In this document: positions 1 to 12,743 of the stretch, one piece after another
Layout of the letters: every line of letters begins with the position of its first letter
Numbering within the stretch: position 1 is the first letter of the stretch
Source of the DNA: Epichloe hybrida
Lineage: Eukaryota; Ascomycota; Sordariomycetes; Hypocreales; Clavicipitaceae
Assembly: GCA_019022495.1 (NCBI GenBank)
Contig: JAFEKR010000013.1
Coordinates: 744,001-808,000 of the forward strand
DNA: 64,000 bases
Direction of reading: 5' to 3'
Position numbers and translations under genes: made by a program
The notes under the pieces: generated by a model
The model's input: only the letters and a program-made list of their open reading frames with translations
Databases searched by the model: none
What the model was told of the DNA's origin: nothing

Positions 1-239
1 CTTTACTATAGAAATAACCTAGCTAGAGAATATACTATTACTACTAAATATAATAGATACTAATAAGTTAGCACTCCTATAATAATAAGTATAGTAGTAA
101 GTGGTATAAATCTAGTACTTAGCTAATTTACAAAATATAGTACCTATACTAACCTAGATTAAGCAAAAACCCTTACCTATAGGCCCCCCCTTTAATAGTA
201 ATAAAGTCTTATTTATAGCTTAGAAGGGCCTTATAGCTT

Positions 240-1080
240 ATAAGCTACTAGTAGATAAGGAGTTTATTAGTAGTAATTAGGATTAGTAGTGCTTTATTTA
301 CTAGAACCTATTACCTAAAGTCTAGGTATAAGTTATACCTTTCTTTAAGAAAGGCTACCTAGAGAACTTTTATTTATTTAGACTTCTAGACTATCTAGGG
401 GAAATATTTAATAACCCTTACTACTAGGAAATAGTAATTATAGAACTTAACTAGTTAATATAATAATAAAATAAGAGGTTTAGTAACTTCTATATTTACT
501 TTAAATAGAAGCTAGCCTTAGCTAGGGGGCTTAGGTAAGTAAACTTAGTAAAGTTATTTAAGTTATATATAGTGCTTAATAAGTAAATAAGGGACTATAG
601 CGTTAGGTAAGATATACCCTAGGCTAATTACATAGTAGCTATAGCTTACTATTAAAGTATTATATTAGATATTAAATCCTATTAACTAGAGAAAAAACAC
701 TATATATAGAAATAAGGTAATCTAATACCTAACCTAATTAAAGCTAAGCTATAGGATAAGGATACACTAATAATAAATATTTACTTTATAAGTATAGTAA
801 GGACCTAGTAAGGCTCTAGAAATTCTATAGGACACTAAAAGTTAGATAATAAGAAAGGTAGTAAGCGCGCTAAGTAAGTTACTTAGGATATACTTAACGT
901 GTATTATAATAAAGGCTAATGTTTATAATATAGCGTCTCTAAGCACTTTACTATAGTATACTTATTATATCCTACTATTTGCTTATAAAAGAAGTCCTTT
1001 ATTAATGCTTATAATATAAAGAATATACCTACTATTAACTTAGATAATAAGTCTGCGAATTAATTAGGAAAAGAATAACC
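240..1080 (+). pseudogene. gag relic of element A with CCHC zinc knuckle
   Basis: The relic frame contains a recognisable retroviral-type zinc knuckle at 920-961, spaced CX2CX4HX4C. The first Cys (TGT, 920-922) and the His (CAC, 944-946) survive, while the second and third Cys positions are now TAT and TAC (Tyr). Such G-to-A changes on this strand are C-to-T changes on the other, as RIP makes. Upstream boundaries are approximate; only the knuckle is firm. The gag product would have packaged the element's RNA. Confidence 0.6.
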
Positions 1081-1399
1081 TTATTATTAAGTTATTTAAT
1101 AAGGGATAAAGGAAAGAAGCATAGAGAGGCTTTATAGCATATAGTTATTACTAATAAGGACTTTAAGGAAATCTAGAGAAATATAAACTTAGCTTCCTTC
1201 TTAGTCCTTACTTTAATTAATAAGACTACCTTTATAGACGCTTAAGTTAATACTAGCTATAACTACTATACTACTATAAGTAAATACCTTATCTAAAAGC
1301 TTTAATTAAAATACCTCCCTTTTATAACTAAAAGGTTAGTTTATATAGCTATTAGTGTGAAATAAGGGGGAAAAGAGAGTTAGGAGAAATGATTATATA

Positions 1400-4300
1400 T
1401 CTTGCATATTATTCGTTTTTAGCTAAATTTAGATAGCTAGGAGATACTAATTATAGCATACGTAATCCTAGGACTAATAAGGTAACTAATTCTAGGTATA
1501 CTATAGATAAAACAAAACGAAATTAGCCTAGATATAGCGTAATAATATATATGTGTAGGATTAGCTAATAGGCTACTTATACAGGCTATAACTAATAAAA
1601 AGGTTAACTAGCCTATAGTATTTATTCTAGGTTTAATATTTATAGGGATAGTATAATAAGCAAAGAGATAAAAGGAGAATATCTAGCTTTACGCTATAAG
1701 CCTAAGGGAAATCACATCTATCTTATAAATTAATATAACCTTAAAGCCTATAGAGAAGGAGCTCTTAGCTTCCTTACTAAAGGTATTATAGGACTTTAAA
1801 GACTTATTCCTAGAGAGTAAGGCAAGTGCCTTACCACTATACTAAGGGAAGTTAAACTACTATATTCGCCTTAAATATAATATAAATAGAAATAAACCTA
1901 ACTTACTATAAGTGCCTTTATATAATATGCCTTAGGAGTATTTATTAGAAATCTAGAAGTAAGTAATAAACTTAATAAATAAGGGTTAGATTTAAGTAAG
2001 CTTCTTATTAGTAGTAGCTTTAGTATTACTAGTAAAGTAGCCTAGTAATAGTTAGAGGTTTTATGTAAACTATTACGTGCTTAATAAGATTATAAAATAG
2101 AACTATTACTTACTATTACTAGTAAAAGAAATATTATATTCTTTAGCTAAGGTAAAGTAGTTTATAAAGCTAGATATATAATTAGCATTTTACTATATAT
2201 ATATTACTAAGGGCAAGGAATACTAGATAGCGTTTTAGATAAGGTTTGGCTTATTTAAATAGCTAGTATGCCCCTTCAAGCTAGTAAGCGCGCTAGTAAC
2301 TTTCTAGAGGTATATTAATAGCATATTAAGCAGTATCCTTAGTAATTATATTACTATATATCTTAATAATATGCTTATATACTTAGGTGGATTATAGAAG
2401 GATTATATGTAAAAAGTCTATAGTGTGCTATTTAGACTATAATAAGCTAGTCTAAACCTAGATATTAAGAAGTGTATCTTTATAACTAAAGAAGTTAAGT
2501 ATCTTAGGTTTATTATCTAGGTAAGGAAAGCTATTTATTTAGATAAGGAGAAGATTATAGTAATTTAGGATTAGGAGGCACTAACTAGGGTCTAGGGAGT
2601 CCGTGGCTTTCTAGGTTTTACTAACTTTTATTATAATTTTATACTAAACTTCTTGGATATAGTAAGCCCCCTTATTAACTTAATAAAGAAAGGAGCCCTA
2701 TTCTACTAGTTAGAGAAGTATAAAAAGGCTTTTAAGGTATTAAAGTTAGCTTTTATATTATACCTAATCCTAGCTTAGTAAGATTCTAAAAGGGATACTT
2801 TAGTAGAGGTAAATTACTTAGGAATAGCTTTAGGTAAGTGTCTCTCCTAGTTTAGTAATAATAGTATTTTATATCTAGTAGCTTACTATTTAGCTTAATC
2901 ATAGGTAGCTTAGCGGAATTATATAATTTATAATAAGGAGTTACTAGTAATTATCTCTTATCTAAAGGCATGGTTAGTAGAGCTATAGAGCGTAAGTAAG
3001 CTATCTATAATACTAATAGACTATAAGAACCTTAAGTACTTTATAGCACTAAGGGAGATATTAAAATATTAGGCATAGTAAGTAAAGACTCTAGTACTTT
3101 TTAATTTCTATTTGCGTTATAGACTAGGCACTTAAGCGAAACGTCTAGATATATTATTATAGCGTTATCTAGATAAGCTAGAAAGGGAAAGGGTAAAGGT
3201 ACTAATTATTTAGTTAGTAATAAGCCTTATAAAATTCTTCTTTAAGGAGGGATAGCTATATATTTACCTTAAACCTATTATAGTAATAGATAGGACTTCC
3301 CTAGAAAGTAGCCTAGTTACGTTAAGGAATTTGCTTACTAGCGTGTTAATGTTTACAAATAAGTACCTTTAGTCTTTATAGGATTAGTTAGTAGCTTAGG
3401 ATAAAGCTTATATGCTATAGAAGGATATAGTAGTAATAGGGGCTAGGAAGTTTCTAGATACTACTAACACTAGGGAATAAATTATAGACTATTAGATTAG
3501 TGTAAAGGGAGTACTCTAATTTTAGGGATAGACATAGGTTCCTAAGTAAGAGCCACTAACTATAATATTAATATAGTGTGTTTATAACTTACCCCTATTA
3601 GGTTACCTAGGCTAGAATATAACCTTTAAGGCGCTTTAAAGAGACTTTTATTAGGATAGTATGTTATAAGATGTAGCCTAGTTTATATGGAACTACTACT
3701 ATTACAGAGGGTAAAAGAGCTAGTAGTTATAATAAGGCTTATTAAAGCTAATTCCACTACCTAATAAATACTAGTTGTAAATATCTATTAACTTTATAAC
3801 TAACCTTCTAGCTTAAGCCTAGGATTACTTATAGTTCCTTATGGTTATTACTAACTAGCTTTTAAAGTATGTCTAGTTAGAAGTAATAATATTAATAGAA
3901 GCTAAGGCATGCGCGAAATAATTTAAATATTACTAGTAGTGATTTTATAGGTTCCCTATATAGATTATCACGGACTATAAGTTAGATTAGCTTAGTAATT
4001 TTTAGACTAAGCTTTATAATAAAGTTAGTATATAATAGTTACTTTTTACTACGCACTACCCTTAGATAGATAGTGGTATAGAAAGGGCTAACTAGGAAGT
4101 ACAAGCTATATTACATGTAATGTTATTATTCTCTTAGTTTAAATAGCTAGATTACTTACTAGCCTGCTAGCTAGCCTTAAATAACAGAGATTCATTAGTA
4201 ACTAGAATAAGTGCGAATATAGTACTTCATAGGTTTAATATAGCTGTAATTTAGGATTTGTTCCCTATAGGGCTATTTACTATATTAGCAAAGGGAAGGG

Positions 4301-4850
4301 CCTAAGCTTTCCTATAATATCTAAAGAATAGTATAGATTTAATATAAGCTATAATAGCTTTTATTTAGTAATAATAGTAGGAGAGGATAAATAGTAGTTA
4401 TAGACTAGTGGAATAGTTTTAGGTTAGGGATTATATATAGCTTAGCCTTTATAATATTAAGATAAACTATTCTTATAAAAAGTTAGATTAGGTTATAGCT
4501 AAGTATAAGGTGCTTAAGGTTCCTATACCTTTAATAGTTAAATTAAATATCCTAAGGGGACTATATCCTATCTTTTATATTAACCTAGTCTAGTAAGTAG
4601 TAAATAACCTATTACTAAGCTAGAGACTAGCTAATAAATATTTACTACTAGAACTTATTATAATAAATACTAATAATAATCTTATAAAGTATTAGGTAAA
4701 GGAAATCCTTATAGCTAAAAACATACTAGGTAAGGGTTTAAATAGGAATATTCTAGTAAAATAAAAAGGCTATATATAACTAATATAGGAGCTATTAGAA
4801 AGTATAGTATATATAAAGGCACTTAACTAATTTAAATTATAATAAGGGGA
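1400..4850 (+). pseudogene. pol relic of element A (RT, RNase H, integrase, chromodomain)
   Basis: RT palm: frame from 2161 reads FIKLDI with a stop, then AFYYIYI, GLF and a degraded active site YLNNMLIY, where the family has YLDD; both catalytic Asp codons are now Asn. RNase H: KRDTLVEVNYLGIALG, in which the catalytic D/E region is altered. Integrase: ISINFITNL, then ITDYKLD and HYP-IDSGIERAN, matching the central-domain D,D-35-E blocks. Chromodomain near 4685-4835 reads VKEILIAKNILGKG then ILVK and KGY. The start is an estimate because the gag-pol junction was not resolved. Confidence 0.8.
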
Positions 4851-4990
4851 TATATAGATAAATAATAGCCCTAAAAGAGTATATTTTAATTTAGCTATAA
4901 AAATTTAAGGCGCCTAATTTAGTTTTAGTATATATATAATTTAGCACTAAGTTTTTACTATAGTATAAAGTAATTAGGAAGGGGGGGGGG

Positions 4991-6604
4991 GTATTATTAA
5001 GGTTATTAAGCTATTAGCAAGTCTTAGTAATAGTGTAGGCTAGCTTTGTAATAGTTTTAGCTATTTATTAGACTTAGGTATTGCCTACCTCCTAGGTAAA
5101 GATAGACTAGGCTAAGTTATTATTTATAGTTCTTATACTATAGAAGAATTTAGTAGCTAGGTTATTATAACCTTAGTAAGTAAGTATTATCTAGGTAAGT
5201 ATAAGTTACTATACCTTAAAGGTACCTTAGGCATAAGCTATACCTATAGGGGAGAAAGCTAGGGGCTAGGCCTTAGCTAGATTAATTTAGGTAGTAGTAA
5301 GTATACTATTAAAATATTTATAATAATAAATAAAAAATTTTATAAGAATAGTATATTACCCCTTATTATTAGTAAACTATAGTATAGCTAAAGTCTTAAT
5401 AGCTTTTTCTATATATATAAGGTTTTTAAGATACTTAAAGGTATAGTAAAGTTTTAGGTTAGTACTATATAAGTGCTTTTCCTAAAGGTATATATAATAA
5501 CTAGTATAGTAATAGTAATAAGCTTAGTTTAGCCTTAAAGTATAATTAAGGCTACCTTTATTCTAGAGATTATTTATATAAGAACTATATAGGAAATTAT
5601 ACTTCTTACTATTAGAAAAAGCCTTATTATTAAAGTTCCCTTTTAAAATATACTTACTAAGGTAAGTACCCTTAGGTAAGGTAAGAGAAAGTAAAGAAAA
5701 GGGAGGGGGTATGCTAGAAGTAAGTTAAACTAAGGAGAAAATAATATTACTTATAATAGGAAGTAAACTAAATATAAGAAAAAAACTTTAAGGTTATAGA
5801 ATAATTAATAAATAAAGGAAAAAATAGTGTAAAAAGAAGGAATTATAATAATATAAAGGTAAAAAGATATAAAATTAAAGGAGAGGGAATAAGTTATTTA
5901 TATTTTAGGATAAATAAGTTAAGCTTTAATTAGAGTATAAGTTATTTATATTTATAAATAATAGCTAGAAGTAAGTAAGGATAGTATATTATATAGTAAG
6001 GGGTTAGATAATTACTAATAAGGGGGTTATTTAAAGTAAAGTTTAATTTTAGTAAGTAATAGTTAGGATATAAAGTTAAGGTAAAGTTAAGAGGGTAAAG
6101 GAGGTAAGGAGATAGCTAGTAATAGGGAGCTATAAAAGAGGTAACTAGTAGTATTAGGGGCGGAGCTAAAGTAAAGTAAGGTAACTACTATACTAAAAAA
6201 TTTTTAGATTTATATAGTAAAGGTATAACTTTACTTAGGTGCCCACTAGCCTTAGGCTACTTATATTACTTTATTATGTTTTTTTAAGATAACTATATAA
6301 TAAAGGTCTAGCGTTAATATACGCTTACTTTTTTAAGGGGTAAGGAAGGGGGGATAAGTATAGGGGTATATTATAGACTTAAGCTATAAGCTTAGGTTAA
6401 GTCTAGCTTTAGAAAGTCTCTAGAAAGTATATGTACTTAGTATAGCTAGGTTAGGGCTCTACATAGACTATGCATAGACCGCGCACAAGGGGCTATATAT
6501 CCGAATGCTATGTAATTACTAGTATAATTCCTTTCTTCTTCTATAAGAATAATATTCTTATTCTGAATGCTTATATGCAGTAGCCATAAGGCCAGTTCAT
6601 AACA
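4991..6604 (+). repeat. Unassigned tail of element A (LTR and/or extra insertion)
   Basis: A run of ten G at 4981-4990 after the chromodomain looks like a polypurine tract and would put a 3' LTR start at about 4991. However, a second purine-rich tract (about 6336-6366) precedes another possible LTR start at 6369, which would give a 236-bp LTR ending AACA at 6604. The interval therefore holds either one unusually long LTR, or an LTR plus a second inserted repeat. No coding relic was recognised in it. Confidence 0.35.
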
Positions 6605-6658
6605 GCTTTATTATATAACTATCCTATTTATAGCTCCCTAGCCTTTATACTCCTAATA
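6605..6658 (-). repeat. Truncated 3' LTR of element B
   Basis: The reverse complement matches the first 54 bases of the family LTR (start at 6658), then homology ends abruptly at 6605 next to element A. A C-rich run at 6663-6668 on the + strand is the polypurine tract in element orientation. Confidence 0.8.
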
Positions 6659-9600
6659 TACTACCCCCCTAATATATAATTATTTTTAATTAAAAAAAGC
6701 TACTTAGCTAGTGTGTATATACTATATATAACCTCTATATATAACCTATAGTAATATCTATATTACTAGCTATACTATTAGTATATAGTATTATATTTAC
6801 TTTAAATAATAAGATAGATGTTATAAGGTCCTAGGTAATCCCTCTTATAACCTCTAGATTATAAATAGCTATATACTTACTACTTTATTACCTTTAATAT
6901 ATATATCTCAATCTAATAAGTTATTAGTACTATATAAGTAAACTACCTATATTAAATTTTATAATTAAGTTACATAAATAAAGTAATATATACTATTTAA
7001 AATAAATAGCTTCTTATTTAATATTAGGGATATTATATTAATCTTACTAGGAGTTTATAGCTAGTATATATATTTACTAGTAGTAGCTATAACTATAAAT
7101 ATTATAATTCCTAGATTAGCTATATATAGTATATAAATTACTTAGGGGTCTACGGCTAATATAAAAAAGGCTTACTTTCCCTTACTTTTATATACTTTTC
7201 TTCCCTTTATATTCTCCTTTAGTATTATAAGTTACCCTTACCTATAAGCTAGTAGCTTTATAGCTTCTTTTATAGTAATTACTAATATCTTATAGTATTA
7301 CTTTATTATTTATATCTATTCTTATTTAAAATATCTAAATCCTCTTAAACACTAAAATATTAGTTACTTACCTCTTACCTATAAGCTCTCTATAGTATAT
7401 TACTACTAACTTACTAGTAGTTAATAATATTTTTAATATAAGAGATTACTTTATTACTAGTACTATCTCTTACTAATAAGAAAAATTCCTTAGTATTTTT
7501 TATAAAGTCTCCTAGTAAGAAATATATAACTTTAAAAATCTTAATATAAGTATAATATCTTTACTTACCTAGCGCTTACCTTACTAACTTATAGCTAGTA
7601 ATACTAGTAATATAAAAATTCCTTATATATACTATATATAGTAAGTTATAATATAAGTAATTATACCTAAGAATAGTAATAGTATAAAGCTATAATATTT
7701 TATAAAGAGTAAATCTATTCTAATATAATATACTAATTCTCTAAGTATAACTTTACTACTATCTTACTATATACTATTACTAACTTATATAAGTAACTTA
7801 ATAAAATATATATATTATTTATATAATAATAAAGACTATACTAGGGTATATCCTCCCTTTTCTTATTACTGATATATATACTAATATACTACTAGTATTT
7901 TACTTAGTTTACTAGGCTATATTATATACTTTTTAAGTATATTAATACTTATAGTAATCTTAATAATAATTTATACTTTCTTAATAATATATATATATCC
8001 TATTTCTATAACTTAGTTACTACTAATATACTACTAGTACTTAATATATATAAAGTATAAGCTTTATAATATACTTTTTATTACTAAAAATACTAATAAG
8101 TATAGTTAGGTAAGGTAAGTATAATTTATAGTAAAAGTTATATATAAGGCTAATACTAATAAATAAGTTACTATATTACTACTTAATAATACTATTAATT
8201 TAGAAGTCTAGATTAATATTTCTAATAGCTTATATTTTATTATATAAAACTTTCTATTTATATATATTTCTATACTTTAGCTTATAGCTTTACTAACTTA
8301 CTAGTAGCTTACTACTAATATATTTATACTTCTTAGTTATATTAAGCTACTAGACCTCCTTAGTAAGCTTTATATATATATATATAAGGAGGGGGATTTC
8401 TTTAATAATAAGAATAAATCCTTTACCTCTATTATTATAGCTAAGATTACTAAGGAAGTAATATATTAATAAGGTAATGAGTGTAAAGTAGTTATAAGTT
8501 AGGTTATTTAAAGTTTAAGAAATTATCTAGATTTTTTTTTATATATTATTACTACTATCTAAACTTTACTAAATATACCTTTATATTTATAAACTAGTTA
8601 CTTAATTACTACTTATAATTCTTAATAATATTTATTATAATAAAATCTCTTTTCTTTACCTAAGAATTCTCTAAAGTATTATAGCCCTTTTATTTAACTA
8701 AGTATTTCTAATATCTCCTATTATAGTAATATACTATAATTCTTTTAACTTTAAACTCTTACTTATTATTTATAATATTCTCTTATAGTAAGAATATATC
8801 TTTTATACTAAATAAGTCCCTTATAAATAGCTTAAGATTAGTAATATTAAAAATATTATATAAGTATATTCTAGGTAGTAGCTTTAATTAATATACTAAT
8901 CTATAAGTACTAATTACTTTTTTAATTTTATAAAGGCTTAAATACTTTATACTTGGCTTTCTATTAGGTTACTATAAGTTAATATTCTTTATAAATAATA
9001 AAATATAGTTACTTACTTTAAACTTTATTAGGGTTTACTTCTTATTATAGTATTTTATATACTAGGCTTATAAGTTACTTAGAAGCTACTTAATTACTAT
9101 ATATTTATCTCTTAGTATAGTAATATAAGTTTTTACCTAGTTATTTACTATAGGAATATTTATAACTACTTACTATAATCCCTAAGGGTTATAGCCTTAT
9201 AGCACCTTAGCTAAGGTATAGCTATAAGTTAAGTAAATACTTATATTATATATAAACTATACTATAAAAAGATTATTAGCCTAATTAGTTTAATTAAAGT
9301 AAGTAAAGGCTTTTAAATAATACTTTAAAACTTAGTTTAAATATTTTATCTAACTATTTATTTATAAGTAAAATATAATACTTAGTTATTACTTAGTTAT
9401 AATAAGATAGTAAAAGGTTATTTAAAACTTACTAGTAAAAGTTAAACTATAGTTTATAATAATACTTTCTAAAGTACTATAATCCCTAAATATATACTTT
9501 AGGAATATAGTAACTAACCTATTACTAGTTATCTATATTAAAATAAGGATATAAATACTTATATTTTATAAAATAGTTTATAATAACTAAGATTATATTA

Positions 9601-11319
9601 TAGGTTTAATTTATATCTTTTATAAGTAGTAGCTCTATAATAAAATCCATTAATAATTCTTAAAAAAGCTAATTAAGCACTAGTAGTATAGCTAGCTTAC
9701 TATAAGGTTTATAGTACCTTAGCTTTAAAGTCTAATAGCTTATATAAGTTTATATATATAACTTAGTATTTTTCTTTATTATTAGCTAGTAATACTAACT
9801 TATAATCTAATAGAGGGTTTTACTAACTCCCTAGTAGCTTACTACTAGGTTATTATAAGTAAGTAATATAATTTCCTTTCTTATACTTACTAGAATAAAA
9901 ACTTTATTTTAAAATATTAATAGCTTAGAGAGCCTAATAAACTATATTTATAATACTTTAAGGTTACTACTCTTAAGTAGCTTCCTATAACCTATAGTAA
10001 AGTTATTACCTTACTATACTTAAAATAATATAACTTAAATTAAAGTCTCTAATTTTATATATATAAGATATATATTATATATAAACTTAGAAAAGGTTTA
10101 CTAGACTACCTATATTCTTACTATAATATTACTATAAGTAGCTAGCTTATAGTATACTTTTAAACTTATAAATAAATTATAGCTAAGTAGTATTTTAAAG
10201 GGGTACTTATATTACTTACTAACTACTAACCTAGCTAGACTCCTAACCTATAGGCTTACTAGACTTATAGAAATATTAGAAAATATAGATAAGGTATAAC
10301 CTTACTACTTATAATTAATAAACCTAGTTAGTGTATTACTTATAAGCTTTATAAGACTATTAGGTTTCTTAATAATATAATTAAGTTATATTTTCTTAAA
10401 ACCCTAGAGACTAGTATAGCCTTTATAGTATTTTTATAATAAACTATTAGCTATACTAAGTAATATAATCTTAGAACCTATAACTATATTATTACTTATA
10501 TAGTATTCTTATTACTTAGTATTTATAAACTTAGATAAAAAGCTAGGTAACTATAAGGATATAGCCTTTACCTTATGCTTCTTACTAATATAATTTACTT
10601 TTCTTAATAAGGTATTAGTAAGATTTAACTTACTTATATAATATTTAATTCTAAAATTAAATAAATAAAGCTTATCTAATACTATTACTTACTTATTAGT
10701 TAGCTTTAGCTTTATAACTAAGTACTTATAATTTAAATAGTTTATAATAACTATAATCTAATAAGTTAAATATATAAGGTAATATCTCTAGGCTTAAAAC
10801 GCCTCTTAGATTACTAATAACTTAGTGTTTAGGGTTAAGTAATAAAGTTTAATATTAGTTAACTTTCTTAAAAAATATATTAATAAGTACTAGCTACCTA
10901 GCACTAATATTATAAGTATAGCTTTAATTATATAACTAAATATATTTATCTTTACTCTTAGTAAATAAAGTAAGTTAAAGTATACTAAAATTAGTACCTC
11001 TTAGAACTTTTTCTAAAGTTTTTTAAATACTATAAGTTTACTAAGCTTTAGCTTAAACTTTACTAGTTAAATACCTTTTAAATAGTTTATTAGTAAGACT
11101 ATTACCTTACTATACTATTTTATAAAGTATTAGTAAAACTTTATAAACCTAAGGAATAATTAAATATTAAATATACTACTAGGTATTAGCTAGGTTATAA
11201 TAGCTTTAACCTATAATAGTTTTATCTTAATACCTTTCTTAGATATAATAAAACCTAGGAACTTTACCTTTATAACTAAAAATTAGTACTTTTTAAGGTT
11301 AATATAAAGATTAGCATCC
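6659..11319 (-). pseudogene. Element B pol, distal half (end of RT, RNase H, integrase)
   Basis: On the minus strand from 11319 the frame reads DANLYINLKKY, KFLGFIIS, typical of the segment after the Gypsy RT active site. Further on, at about 9470-9180, the integrase C-terminal catalytic segment reads LTFTSKF, then PQINGQTKRLNQVL, YNIS, TLAKVLQGYNPQG, matching the HPQTDGQTER-type block with RIP changes. The frame is broken by many TAG/TAA. RNase H lies between these landmarks but was not mapped base by base. Function is lost. Confidence 0.8.
11315..11319. repeat. Target-site duplication of element C (left)
   Basis: CATCC, repeated at 15110-15114 immediately after the element; both copies sit within the RT reading frame of element B. 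Confidence 0.85.
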
Positions 11320-11586
11320 TGTCAGGAGCACGGAGGCTAGGGAGCCATGGATAGGACAGTCACATAATAAAGCCCTTAGATAAGCCTTAGGTTACATAAA
11401 TAACTAAGTAACTACTAGATAGCTATATATATATAGTAAGGTATTTAAATAAGAACTACCTATAAGAGATATAGGAGGTTAGAGTTTAAGACCTTTATAT
11501 ACTTACCCTTAAGTAGTAGCTCTCTAGCTATAACTAAGAACCTTAGCCTTTACTTTATTTATATCTCTCTTACTATAGTTATAATA
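11320..11586 (+). repeat. Element C 5' LTR
   Basis: A 267-bp LTR beginning TGTCAGGAGCACGGAGG. Its first 60 bases retain more C and G than the rest. It is the same length as the 3' copy at 14843-15109 and the element B copy at 17752-18018. Confidence 0.9.
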
Positions 11587-12701
11587 AGTTAAACTCTTAA
11601 ACCCTTTAGGGAAAATAAACTATTAGCTAGATTTAAATATAAAGAAGCTATAGAATATTTACTTAAAATATACTTATACTACCTAGTAAGAAAGCCCTAA
11701 CTTTATAATACCTAGGTAGTAACTAAAATACCTTAACTATAGAATATAAAAGAGTATAGTAAACACTACCTAACTAATATAGTAATACTAAATCTAGTAA
11801 TAATAATAATCTAGATAAGCTATAAAGGTAATATAAGGTTATATAAGCTAAGCTATAAAATACTTATATAAGAAAGGAAATCTTAGATATAAAAGTATAG
11901 CTTAAGGAAATAGAAATAAACTTATAATTAGCTAGATTAAGTAAAGAACTTATAATTACCTCTTAGATAAATATATAAAGAATTTCCTTATTCCTAGATT
12001 TCTTACTTAATACTAAGTTTATAGTAAATATATACTTATAAAGCTTTATTAAGATATAGTATAAGGTACTTATATATAAAAGTAATACCTATAAGAATCT
12101 ATAAGTATACCTAGCTAATTTAAATATATTATTCTAGCTAGACTTAAGAACCTTTTAGGATAATAAAACTAAGGTAATATATACTAGTAGCTATTTAGCT
12201 AATAATATAAAGTAATAGTAAATATATTATATAATAGTAAATAGGTTAGTTAATTACTTAGCTTATACTTAGGATAAATTTATATCCTAGCTAAACACTA
12301 AAGTAATAAATAAAGATATAAGGTACTTAGAAGCTACTAGGATATTACTAAATCTTAGGTAAAAAAGTAATTAGTCTTTCTAATCTTTCCTAAGACTTTA
12401 AATAAAGGTAAAAGTAAAATTACCTAAATAAATTCTTATATATTTAAGAATAGTAATTTTTTAAAATAGCTTAAATAATACTATAAGAAAGTATATAGTT
12501 AGCTAAGAGTTTCTAATATTATAAAGCTACTTATAAGGTTAAAGTAAAAATACTAAAGTTATAATAATATTTATATTAAATAATTATAATAAAAACTATA
12601 ATAAGGAGGGTAAAAGTAATAAAAGATAATACTCTAGCTCCCTTATAAATAACTTATAGTAAAGCTTATAGTAACCTAGTATAAGCTAGAGACTATTTAA
12701 G

Positions 12702-12743
12702 TACTTTAAATATAGTAGCCCTAAATATAGTATAAATAAATAT
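12702..12743 (+). pseudogene. Zinc knuckle of element C gag, all four ligands changed to Tyr codons
   Basis: The frame reads YFKYSSPKYSINKY, with the exact CX2CX4HX4C spacing but Tyr (TAC/TAT) at each of the four ligand positions (702-704, 711-713, 726-728, 741-743 of the 12-kb block). TGY to TAY and CAY to TAY are the two changes RIP produces at TG and CA dinucleotides on either strand. Confidence 0.7.

Larger units (their letters stand above)
1..6604 (+). mobile_element. Element A: RIP-degraded Ty3/Gypsy chromovirus, 5' end outside window
   Basis: LTR-retrotransposon relic read in order on the + strand: CCHC knuckle of gag (920-961), RT (about 2161-2390), RNase H (about 2740-3100), integrase core (about 3781-4110) and chromodomain (about 4685-4835). 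The order RT-RH-IN-chromodomain defines the Ty3/Gypsy chromoviruses. All frames carry many TAG/TAA codons where CAG, CAA or TGG stood, so nothing is translatable. The right edge is fixed at 6604 because the neighbouring sequence from 6605 matches the 267-bp LTR of element B up to exactly that base, and A ends there in AACA, an LTR-like CA end. The 5' LTR is not in the window, so age and TSD cannot be checked. Confidence 0.85.
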
